From Akkermansiaceae bacterium (GTDB lineage: Bacteria > Verrucomicrobiota > Verrucomicrobiia > Verrucomicrobiales > Akkermansiaceae), in the NCBI GenBank assembly GCA_903909905.1, contig CAIVXP010000143.1, positions 1 through 14,532 of the forward strand: a DNA stretch of 14,532 nucleotides, written 5' to 3'. A program made the position numbers and the translations under genes. The notes below the pieces were generated by a model. That model worked only from the letters and a program-made list of their open reading frames with translations, had not been told where the DNA came from and made no database searches. Within the stretch, counting starts at the first letter, position 1; every line of letters begins with the position of its first letter. Positions 7,032-13,809 of this stretch are shown one piece after another.

Positions 7032-8570
7032 TCAATAGCTGCGCCCCCAAATCGCCCGCACTTGGGTATCCTTGCCGGTAAGAAAACACTTCGTCCCCAA
7101 GGTATCTTTCACATGCGCCGGCAGCTCGACGCGATCGAGCGGCAGACAGCGAATGGTGATCTTGTGCTGTTTGGAAAGCTCCTCCTCTTGCTCAGGCGTG
7201 CCCGCCCATGGAGTGCACAGCCAGCCCGGATTCTCACCAGACCAATGTGCATGGAAGGCATCCAGCGAATCACAGGCCGCGATATTGGCGTCACGAAACA
7301 CCAGCGCCCGCTCCAGCAGGTTGGCGTGAATCTCATCGAGCATTGCCACAGCGCCTGCCACAAAGTCCTCGCTGGCCATGAATTCCTTCTGCGAGATCGG
7401 TTGATCCCTGCGCTGTACACAGACCTTGCCGCTTTCCAAATCACGCGGCCCGATTTCGATGCGGATCGGCACTCCCTTTTTGATCCATTCCCATTTCTTC
7501 ACCCCACCATTGAGGTCTCGCGTGTCGACATGCACCCGCAAGCCGTCACCATGGAAAACCTGTTTGCGCAACTTCGCCGCAAGCTCGAGACACGCGGCAA
7601 ACACCGCCTCACGCGTTTCCTCCTTGGGCGATACCGGCAAAATCACCACCTGTTGCGTCGCAACCCGCGGCGGCAACACCAAACCGTCATCATCAGAGTG
7701 CGCCATGATCAAGGTGCCGATCATCCGTGTGGATACTCCCCATGATGTCGTATGCGCATGCTGCAAAGTACCGTCCCGACCCGTGAAGGAAATGTCCTGC
7801 GCCTTTGAAAAATTCTGTCCAAGGTAATGCGAAGTTCCCGCTTGGATCGCTTTCTTGTCCTGCACCATGGCCTCAACCGTCAGCGTCATGTCAGCCCCAG
7901 GAAAGCGCTCGTTTTCGGTCTTTTCCCCGGGGATCACCGGGATCGCGAGATGATCGCGCAAAAACTCCTCATAAACACCATGCATCAGGCGCGTCTCGGC
8001 AATCGCCTCCTCCGCCGTCTCATGCGCGGTATGCCCTTCCTGCCACAAAAACTCAGCCGTCCGCAGAAACATCCGCGGCCTCATTTCCCAGCGCATCACG
8101 TTTGCCCACTGATTGATCAACAACGGCAAATCACGATAGGACTCCACCCATCGCGCGAACGCCGCGCCAATGATCGTCTCGGATGTCGGGCGAATCACAT
8201 ACGGCTCCGCCAACTCACCGGTCGGAATCATCCGCGTCTTGCCTGTCGCCTCATCCTTCACCGCCTCCAAGCGATGATGAGTTACCACCGCACATTCGGT
8301 CGCAAAACCCTCAGCATGCTCCGCTTCCTTTTCGAGATACGAAAGCGGTATCAACAACGGGAAATAAGCATTTTGATGCCCGGTCTCCTTGAAGCGCACA
8401 TCCAACTGACGCTGGATCAACTCCCAAATTCCATAGCCCCAGGGTTTGATCACCATGCAACCGCGGGTCTCGGAATTCTCCGCGAGGTCCGCGGCACGAA
8501 TCACTTGCTGGTACCACTCGGGAAAATCCTGGGCACGGGACGGACTGATGGCATTTTTTTCGGCTGACAT
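7032..8570 (-). CDS. proS: Prolyl-tRNA synthetase, archaeal/eukaryotic type
   Basis: Class II aminoacyl-tRNA synthetase that charges tRNA-Pro in the cytoplasm. The 512 residues match the short ProRS type without the roughly 180-residue bacterial editing insertion. Motif 1 region: GYGIWELIQRQLD (45-57). TSE proline-pocket signature: RPTSETIIG (127-135). Motif 2: NVMRWEMRPRMFLRTAEFLW (157-176), followed by QEGHTAH (177-183). Motif 3: GVSTRMIGTLIMAHSDDDGL (278-297). The anticodon-binding domain follows (about 305-410) and then the C-terminal zinc-type domain ending in the conserved GRSY. In that last domain I find Cys452, Cys475 and Cys495 but not the usual four-Cys set, so the zinc site looks reduced. 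The gene is divergent from the proline-rich repeat protein. The ATG at 8570 has no Shine-Dalgarno sequence. Confidence 0.97.
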   Translation of the reverse strand: MSAEKNAISPSRAQDFPEWYQQVIRAADLAENSETRGCMVIKPWGYGIWELIQRQLDVRFKETGHQNAYFPLLIPLSYLEKEAEHAEGFATECAVVTHHRLEAVKDEATGKTRMIPTGELAEPYVIRPTSETIIGAAFARWVESYRDLPLLINQWANVMRWEMRPRMFLRTAEFLWQEGHTAHETAEEAIAETRLMHGVYEEFLRDHLAIPVIPGEKTENERFPGADMTLTVEAMVQDKKAIQAGTSHYLGQNFSKAQDISFTGRDGTLQHAHTTSWGVSTRMIGTLIMAHSDDDGLVLPPRVATQQVVILPVSPKEETREAVFAACLELAAKLRKQVFHGDGLRVHVDTRDLNGGVKKWEWIKKGVPIRIEIGPRDLESGKVCVQRRDQPISQKEFMASEDFVAGAVAMLDEIHANLLERALVFRDANIAACDSLDAFHAHWSGENPGWLCTPWAGTPEQEEELSKQHKITIRCLPLDRVELPAHVKDTLGTKCFLTGKDTQVRAIWGRSY

Positions 8571-8700
8571 GTTGGCTGCCGGATTGGAACCATGAAGCTG
8601 GGAAAATCACACCAAAAAAAACACGGCATTCATGGCTGGGGGTTTGACAGCACCGACCAGCTTTGCCACCATTTCAGAACACCTATTTGAAAGCCCGCGC

Positions 8701-9552
8701 ATGAGCGAAAAAGAGAACATTGCACCTGTCCCAAAACCCACCGTTCCGATCGCGCCGCCCAAGCCGGCGGTCATTCCAAACGCGGGCGCGCCCAAACCGC
8801 CGGTCTCTCCACCAAAAACGGTTGCGCTTGCTGATGCCTCATCCACACCCAAGGCCGCCTCGCCCGCAGCGCCGGCTCTCCCACCAGTTGGCACACCAAC
8901 CATCCCCCTCCGCCCCTCGGGCTCTCCGCTCGTTCCTTCAGCTTCCGCCCCACTTCGGCCCGCTGGCGCCCCCGCGCCAACCGTTCCCCTGCGCCCCGTA
9001 GGTGCCCCCGCTGCCTCTTCAGGCTTCACACCACCTCGCCCCGCTGGAGTTCCAGGCATACCCGCGTCAACCGTACCTCTCCGTCCCGCTGGAGCACCCG
9101 CCGCCCCGGCACCAACCATTCCTCTCCGCCCCGCTGGAGCACCCGGCGCCCCAGCACCAACCGTCCCCCTCCGCCCCGCCGGCGCCCCAGCCACAGCCGC
9201 CCCAATCCGTCCCGGCGCGCCGACTGGCACCCCCACCATCAAGCTCGCTCCAGGCTCAGCATCGAAACCGGCTACTGCGGCACCGGCCCTTCCGCAAGCT
9301 ACCGTTCCTCTTCAAGCACCCGCTGCTCCCGGTGCTGGCGTACCCAAGCCAAAAGTGACCGCCATCGAGGAATCCGAAGCTGAGGTTGCGGAAGAACCTG
9401 ATCCCGACAAAGGCCTGATCACCATTCTCGCCGGTCTCGGTCTCGCCGCCGCCATCGTGGTGCTGGTTTCCCAACTCACGGTCGCCAGCGTCTGGATCAA
9501 CGCGGAGGATAGCGAGAACAAGGGCCAATGGTCGCAAGTCCTTCCCTTCTAA
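8701..9552 (+). CDS. Proline-rich repeat protein with C-terminal membrane anchor
   Basis: Not a recognised family. From the ATG at 8701 (MSEKENIAPVPKP) it has 283 residues and no signal peptide. Residues 8-210 are almost wholly P, A, T, V, G, L, S and R. They include five in-register 15-residue repeats at 94-168 of the form TVPLRPAGAPAAPAP. An acidic stretch (EESEAEVAEEPDPDKG) follows, then one hydrophobic segment at about 238-266 (GLITILAGLGLAAAIVVLVS and on) and a short polar tail. This predicts a tail-anchored protein with a long extended proline-rich arm, cytoplasmic if inserted N-in (inference). An ATG at 8632 would add 23 residues that do not share the composition; I judge 8701 more likely. 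A 28-codon membrane ORF follows 18 nt after the stop and then trxA. The minus strand is open across the repeat but only as a mirror of its composition. Confidence 0.8.
   Translation: MSEKENIAPVPKPTVPIAPPKPAVIPNAGAPKPPVSPPKTVALADASSTPKAASPAAPALPPVGTPTIPLRPSGSPLVPSASAPLRPAGAPAPTVPLRPVGAPAASSGFTPPRPAGVPGIPASTVPLRPAGAPAAPAPTIPLRPAGAPGAPAPTVPLRPAGAPATAAPIRPGAPTGTPTIKLAPGSASKPATAAPALPQATVPLQAPAAPGAGVPKPKVTAIEESEAEVAEEPDPDKGLITILAGLGLAAAIVVLVSQLTVASVWINAEDSENKGQWSQVLPF
8980..9204 (+). repeat. Five 45-bp tandem repeats (15 residues each) in the proline-rich gene
   Basis: Units start at 8980, 9025, 9070, 9115 and 9160 and stay in exact 45-bp register. The last three are nearly identical at DNA level around CTCCGCCCCGCTGGAG. 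Protein units read TVPLRPVGAPAASSG, FTPPRPAGVPGIPAS, TVPLRPAGAPAAPAP, TIPLRPAGAPGAPAP and TVPLRPAGAPATAAP. Looser, out-of-register copies precede them (for example PTIPLRPSGSP). The pattern suggests recent duplication, so copy number may vary between strains. Confidence 0.9.
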
Positions 9553-9570
9553 CGATCACCTAAAAAAATC

Positions 9571-9657
9571 ATGGTTCTCCCGATCATCAACATCGTTCTC
9601 ACTCTCATCGTCGCTTATCTCGCGTTTGCCGCAGGCAATTTGCCCACCAGCCTCTGA
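9571..9657 (+). CDS. 28-residue predicted membrane microprotein
   Basis: A short frame with an ATG 18 nt after the stop of the proline-rich gene encodes MVLPIINIVLTLI followed by VAYLAFAAGNLPTSL. It is one hydrophobic helix long enough to span the membrane (about residues 3-22) with a short polar C-terminus. It has no charged residues and no Shine-Dalgarno sequence, like its neighbours. Evidence for real coding is its tight spacing between two same-strand genes and its transmembrane character. Chance cannot be excluded at this length. It may be a partner of the preceding tail-anchored protein, which is inference from position alone. Confidence 0.45.
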   Translation: MVLPIINIVLTLIVAYLAFAAGNLPTSL

Positions 9658-9720
9658 CTTACGCGATCCATCAACAGCACCATCCTTGACTTACTCCACC
9701 CACTCACCACATTAACCGCC

Positions 9721-10041
9721 ATGGCCCTCAATCTCACTGAAACCAATTTCGATACCGAAGTCATCAATTCGTCCGTGCCAGTTCTCGTCGATTTCTGGGC
9801 CGAATGGTGCGGCCCCTGCAAAATGATCGGCCCCATCATCGATCAACTTTCCGGCGAAATCGGCGATCAAGCTAAAGTCGGCAAGGTCAATGTCGACAAC
9901 GCACGCGACCTCGCGGTGAAATACAACGTGCGCTCAATTCCCCTTCTTCTGTTCTTCAAGAACGGCGAAGTGAAAGATCAAATCGTCGGCGCCAGCGTCA
10001 CCAAGGATCAACTCAAAGCCAAGCTCCTCGCTCTGGCCTGA
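9721..10041 (+). CDS. trxA: Thioredoxin
   Basis: 106 residues, the full length of bacterial TrxA. Cytoplasmic dithiol-disulfide reductase that supplies electrons to ribonucleotide reductase, methionine sulfoxide reductase and others. Active site WCGPC with Cys30 and Cys33 in the context DFWAEWCGPCK, and the cis-proline loop SIP with Pro74. A Lys (K34) follows the second Cys as in canonical thioredoxins. There is no signal peptide. The ATG at 9721 is preceded by CATTAACCGCC with no Shine-Dalgarno sequence. It lies 63 nt after the microprotein ORF and may share its transcript. A hairpin 34 nt after the stop probably ends transcription. Confidence 0.97.
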   Translation: MALNLTETNFDTEVINSSVPVLVDFWAEWCGPCKMIGPIIDQLSGEIGDQAKVGKVNVDNARDLAVKYNVRSIPLLLFFKNGEVKDQIVGASVTKDQLKAKLLALA

Positions 10042-10075
10042 TCAATCCGCCACCGTCAATATCCTGACCACTCGC

Positions 10076-10105
10076 ACAAGCCACCGCAAATCGGTGGCTT
10101 GTTCA
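10076..10105 (+). terminator. Hairpin terminator candidate after trxA
   Basis: A perfect 11-bp stem (ACAAGCCACCG, 10076-10086, with CGGTGGCTTGT, 10092-10102) has a 5-nt loop CAAAT and sits 34 nt after the trxA stop. Only a weak, broken T stretch follows (TTGTTCATTGT), so termination may be partial or the hairpin may protect the 3' end. Confidence 0.7.
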
Positions 10106-10135
10106 TTGTAGGTACAACAAGTGGATCGACCCCTG

Positions 10136-10221
10136 ATTTCACTGATGGACTGATTCAAAATACCGCATGGCATTGGCGCCAATTCCGCCCATCAAAAATC
10201 TGTAAATCAGTTCAATCAGTG
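10136..10221. repeat. Imperfect palindromic intergenic element
   Basis: The outer arms CACTGATGGACTGATT (about 10138-10154) and AAATCAGTTCAATCAGTG (10204-10221) are near reverse complements. Each contains two copies of ATCAGT or its complement. The middle holds a perfect 12-bp palindrome ATTGGCGCCAAT (10172-10183) at the same centre of symmetry, while the sequence between centre and arms has diverged. It lies in the gap between trxA and the GYF_2-RDD gene. This is the form of a small non-autonomous palindromic repeat, but no second copy is in the window. Confidence 0.5.
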
Positions 10222-10264
10222 GTCATTTCAAATCATTGCCCTTTGGTTGGCTGACCACTCCCCA

Positions 10265-10288
10265 TTCGTGCCCTTCGTGAATTTCGTG
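10265..10288. repeat. TTCGTG triplet motif, 9-bp period
   Basis: TTCGTG occurs at 10265, 10274 and 10283, exactly 9 bp apart (minus strand: CACGAAATTCACGAAGGGCA). It lies just beyond the 3' end of the GYF_2-RDD gene. From memory, similar TTCGTG-type runs recur between genes in several environmental bacterial lineages; I cannot check that here. Confidence 0.6.
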
Positions 10289-10310
10289 GTTCCTCTTCCG
10301 AACTACGGCT

Positions 10311-11153
10311 TCAACCACGCTTCGGCAAGTGCCGCGGCGGATTCTTTTCATAGGTTTCCTTGAGCGATGGAAAGATTTTCCCAACGCGCTCAATGACATA
10401 AGGCGACACGACCGCCATCTGCATCTGCAGAGCCACAATCCACAGGCATACAAACGCCCCCACCCGTGCACCCCGCAAGGGCTCGGCGACGACTTGGTGA
10501 CCACCGGCGTGATCCCAAATCGGCATACCCAGCCGCTTTGTGCCAACCAGTGCCGTTAATTGGCAGATCAAGGCAAGCAAGCCCCAGCCCATGCCTATGC
10601 CAATGAAGTAAACCCGCCACGCGCGCCGCATCGATTCCGTAAGACTCATCCGCGAACCATCGCGGTTCACCACACGCAAACCCATCAGCCATTTCCCAGG
10701 CGTGGTCCCAAAGCGATGTAACAAAACAGCCTCCAACACAAACCACGGCAGGAAATGCAAAATCATCACCCATGTCTGGTCGAGCAAAGCGCCGATGTCC
10801 CTTCCCATCGCCCACATCCCAATCCACCAGATGCCCTCGTAAAGGTAGAGATCAAACCACCTCGCCCAAAAACGCCGACCCAAGCGCAGTTTGCCGACGG
10901 CGGTTGAAGCGATGCCCTGCTCAGGAATTTTTTCCAACTTCACCTCGCCAAGCGAAGGAGGCTTCACGGGTTCCGGCTCCTTCTGAAACTCCCGGCGAAA
11001 ATATTCGATCCCACCCAACACACCCCACTCCTTCATGCCCTCATGCCAGGCGGGCGTGCTCTCATCCCACTCACCGTCATTGATACGCCGCCGCACTTCG
11101 AAATCCTGATACGGACCCAATCTCTCCCCATCCTTGATGATCCAAATATCCAT
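10311..11153 (-). CDS. GYF_2-RDD membrane protein
   Basis: 280 residues. Residues 1-48 form a GYF_2 (DUF4339-type) domain: WIIKDGERLGPYQDFEVRRR, then NDGEWDESTPAW. This small fold is thought to bind peptides and is often placed at the cytoplasmic end of membrane proteins. A linker (55-85, proline and Glu rich) leads to an RDD domain at about 90-226, with FWARWFDLYLY at its start, GTTPGKWLMGLRVVNRDG (149-166) in the middle and WDHAGGHQVV (213-222) at its end. Membrane segments are likely at about 104-117, 126-145, 182-204 and 230-252. RDD proteins are poorly understood; some have been linked to ion transport. The ATG lies 3 nt after the stop of the Lol-type permease gene, so the two are almost surely co-transcribed and perhaps coupled. 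Confidence 0.88.
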   Translation of the reverse strand: MDIWIIKDGERLGPYQDFEVRRRINDGEWDESTPAWHEGMKEWGVLGGIEYFRREFQKEPEPVKPPSLGEVKLEKIPEQGIASTAVGKLRLGRRFWARWFDLYLYEGIWWIGMWAMGRDIGALLDQTWVMILHFLPWFVLEAVLLHRFGTTPGKWLMGLRVVNRDGSRMSLTESMRRAWRVYFIGIGMGWGLLALICQLTALVGTKRLGMPIWDHAGGHQVVAEPLRGARVGAFVCLWIVALQMQMAVVSPYVIERVGKIFPSLKETYEKNPPRHLPKRG

Positions 11154-11156
11154 CGC

Positions 11157-12821
11157 TTAAAGATTTCTCAACGACTTGGCCGCATCGCTGCGCGCTGCAA
11201 AAACCGCAGGCACCCACGCCGCCAACGAACACAACACAAACGCCATCACCGCAATCACCACCTGCTCGGAGATATTGTGATGCGCTGGCAAAACACCAAA
11301 GCCAGTGAACGATGCTGCAAACGGATCAAATCCAAGCGACCGAAACACGCCTTGAATCGGCCCGCGGAAATGAATCACCAAACGACCCAAGACCACACCA
11401 AGAACCGCACCGAAAAACCCGAGGATCATGCCCTGATAAAGAAACACCCGCACGATCTGCCCCGGCGCGGCACCCAAGGCCTTCATCACGCCGATCTCAC
11501 GACGCTTCTGAATCGTGACAGTGAACATCACCGCCATCATCGAAAACGCCGAAACCAAGACGATGAAGGATAAGGCAAAATACATCATCACTCGCTGCTG
11601 GTTGATCAATGCAAAGAAGGTCTGATACTGCGCGCCCCAAGTGAGCAAGGACCAACCCGGCCCCAGCGCATCGCGCGACTCGGCAGCCACTTGCTCGGCC
11701 GCGTAGGCATCATCGAGCCGCAAGGAAATGCCCTGCACACCCTCGCCCAAACCTGCAAGATCCTGCGCCAATGGCAAAGGCACAAACAACTCCGGCGTCA
11801 CCGCCATCTGCGATGCGAGATACACGCCCGCGACCTTGACCTCCTTCGGCAGCACAATGCTCTTGAGCCCCTTGAGTGCCTCGCCATCCATCTTTTCGGC
11901 ATCGGTTCTGCGCAAGGCATCAATGCCATCGGCTATGGATTTCCTCGTCTCGGCATCGACCCGATAAACGCCCGCAGCTTCGTCTTTTTCAGCAGCCTCC
12001 ATCGCCAGCATCAAGCCCACAAGCAAGTCACGCTCTGGCCCGCGGATGACTTCGCCCGAGAGCTTACTCAGCAACTGATAAGCATCGCTGAGCTCACCAA
12101 TCGGAATGCTCGCCGCACCCTGCTTGGCGCTCCATCCCTTTTCCAAAATTTCCGAGGCACTCTTCCACGCCTCGACATACGCCTCGCGCAATGGCGGCTT
12201 ATCGGTGGCACGATAAACGCGCATGACCTCTTCAAAATTCCGCGTCGAATACAAACGCACCGAGTCCCCCACCCGCAGGCCAAGCTGATCGGCAAGCACC
12301 GAAGAAACCACCACCCGATCATCAATACCAAGATCCGCCGTGGAATCGGGATGACCCTCGCGATCCAGCATTCGCGCGATGCCTTCAACCTGCACCGCAT
12401 CCGAAGTGTCAATCCCGCGAAACATCACCGGACGCTGCCACGATTCGAAATCAATGATGACATTGTCCGACACAAACGCAGTGGCCGATTGCACCCGCGG
12501 CAGGGCCTTGGCCTTCGATGCCATTTCCTGCCAGTCCTCCATCGACCCTTCGCCCACGACCATGTCCTGCCGCAGCAAAATGTGCGGTGTAAAACCCAAC
12601 AAGCGACCCTTCACATCGCGCTCAAGCCCGGCATAGACCGCCATCACCACCACCAGCACCAACACCCCGAGCATAACGCCAATCAGTGAGATCAGCGTGA
12701 ACGAGGACAACATCGCGCGACGCGGATTGAGATACCGCTTGGCCAACAGGAAACTGAAAGATCGTCGTTTGATGCCCTCTGCTAACGCCGAACGCGCGTC
12801 ACGGCAAGCGATACCCGCCAC
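11157..12821 (-). CDS. LolC/LolE-type ABC transporter permease with enlarged extracytoplasmic domain
   Basis: 554 residues with the four-helix layout of lipoprotein-releasing permeases. There is one N-terminal helix (41-66, preceded by LAKRYLNPRRAM), a large extracytoplasmic domain (67-410), and three C-terminal helices (about 413-436, 460-482, 522-543) forming the FtsX-like domain. Between them is the cytoplasmic coupling segment IQKRREIGVMKALGAAPGQI. LolC and LolE are about 400 residues. The excess here is a helical, charged insertion at about 195-325 within the extracytoplasmic domain. The family moves lipoproteins out of the inner membrane with the ATPase LolD, which is not in the window. 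The start is a GTG at 12821; the frame closes with a TGA 24 nt upstream, so no longer start is possible. It follows parB by 37 nt and precedes the GYF_2-RDD gene by 3 nt. Confidence 0.88.
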   Translation of the reverse strand: MAGIACRDARSALAEGIKRRSFSFLLAKRYLNPRRAMLSSFTLISLIGVMLGVLVLVVVMAVYAGLERDVKGRLLGFTPHILLRQDMVVGEGSMEDWQEMASKAKALPRVQSATAFVSDNVIIDFESWQRPVMFRGIDTSDAVQVEGIARMLDREGHPDSTADLGIDDRVVVSSVLADQLGLRVGDSVRLYSTRNFEEVMRVYRATDKPPLREAYVEAWKSASEILEKGWSAKQGAASIPIGELSDAYQLLSKLSGEVIRGPERDLLVGLMLAMEAAEKDEAAGVYRVDAETRKSIADGIDALRRTDAEKMDGEALKGLKSIVLPKEVKVAGVYLASQMAVTPELFVPLPLAQDLAGLGEGVQGISLRLDDAYAAEQVAAESRDALGPGWSLLTWGAQYQTFFALINQQRVMMYFALSFIVLVSAFSMMAVMFTVTIQKRREIGVMKALGAAPGQIVRVFLYQGMILGFFGAVLGVVLGRLVIHFRGPIQGVFRSLGFDPFAASFTGFGVLPAHHNISEQVVIAVMAFVLCSLAAWVPAVFAARSDAAKSLRNL

Positions 12822-12858
12822 GCGGTAGCGGAAAATGATCCAACCTCACCACGCCCCT

Positions 12859-13761
12859 TCAATCGATCGACCGCAAACCCATCAGCTCGAGCAACCTCGC
12901 GAGATCGTCATTGCCGTAATATTCGATCTCGATTTTGCCCTTCTTCGCCGAATGCTGGATCGACACATGCGTCGCGAGATGCTCGCGCAAGCGATTGACG
13001 ATGGCCCGCACATGCACATCGACCTCACGAGATGCCGCCGGCTTGGAGCCATCGGCACCAGAGCCATTGCTGCCATTGGCGATCGATTGCGAAAGCTTCT
13101 CTGCCGCACGCACCGTGAGCTGTCGGCGGATGATCTGATCCGACACCAGCAACTGTCCGGCATGATCCTTGATCGACAGCACTGCCTTGGCATGACCAAC
13201 CGTCAGCCTGCCCTGCGCGACGAGCAATTGCACATCGGCATGCAGATCAAGCAAACGCATGGCATTGGCCACACTCGCCCGCGACTTGCCAACGCGCGAT
13301 GCGATTTCATCCTGCCTCATCGTAAATTCTTTCGCCAAACGCACATAACCCGCAGCCTCTTCCATCGGATTGAGATCCTCGCGCTGCAAGTTCTCAATCA
13401 ACGCCATCTCGAGGACATCGCGATCCGATGCCTCACGCTCAATCACCGGCACAGTCGCCAAGCCCAACTTGCCCGCCGCGCGCCAACGGCGCTCACCGGC
13501 GATCAACTCAAGCTTGCCACCGACCGGACGCACGATCAACGGCTGGATGATCCCATGCTGGCGGATCGATTCAACGAGCTCATCCAGCGGCGACTCGATG
13601 AAATGCGTGCGCGGTTGAAGCGGACTCGGCACCACCTGGTCATGCGACACATCACGCACGCGCTTGATGTCACGGCCGGATACGTCCGCCTCCGATACGG
13701 AGCTCGCCGCATCTTTTTTGATCAATGCTCCAAGTCCTTTTCCGAGTGCCTGCTTCGCCAT
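12859..13761 (-). CDS. parB: Chromosome-partitioning protein ParB
   Basis: 300 residues from the ATG at 13761 (MAKQALGKGLGALI, the usual ParB/Spo0J opening that contacts ParA). The N-terminal CTPase domain has LIAGERRWRAAGKLG (86-100) and ENLQREDLNPMEEA (123-136), the two hallmark boxes. A helix-turn-helix for parS follows (about 150-171, DEIASRVGKSRASVANAMRL). The C-terminal dimerisation region ends in LLELMGLRSID. ParB loads on parS, spreads as a CTP-dependent clamp and works with ParA in origin segregation. An in-frame start at 13800 would add 13 residues and is less likely. Neighbours are a nucleotide-sugar decarboxylase gene (48 nt upstream) and a Lol-type permease gene (37 nt downstream). 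No parA and no parS-like 16-mer was seen. Confidence 0.96.
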   Translation of the reverse strand: MAKQALGKGLGALIKKDAASSVSEADVSGRDIKRVRDVSHDQVVPSPLQPRTHFIESPLDELVESIRQHGIIQPLIVRPVGGKLELIAGERRWRAAGKLGLATVPVIEREASDRDVLEMALIENLQREDLNPMEEAAGYVRLAKEFTMRQDEIASRVGKSRASVANAMRLLDLHADVQLLVAQGRLTVGHAKAVLSIKDHAGQLLVSDQIIRRQLTVRAAEKLSQSIANGSNGSGADGSKPAASREVDVHVRAIVNRLREHLATHVSIQHSAKKGKIEIEYYGNDDLARLLELMGLRSID

Positions 13762-13809
13762 GGGGAGGAAATCCCTATGCAATGCCGCAGCGGATTCCAA
13801 GCGGATTTC

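Noticed and set aside
8607..9242. 211-codon minus-strand frame of Gly/Ala-rich repeats (GAPAGRRGTVGAG)
   Set aside because: It is the mirror of the proline-rich repeat on the plus strand. The plus frame has the acidic linker and membrane helix and is the better gene, though composition alone does not exclude the minus frame.
9687..9715. TTGACT followed 17 bp later by ACATTA before trxA as a sigma-70 promoter
   Set aside because: The -10 match is poor, and the -35-like hexamer alone is expected by chance.
11691..12689. 332-codon plus-strand open frame opposite the permease gene
   Set aside because: Antisense of a clear Lol-type permease; the translation has no membrane segments or motifs.
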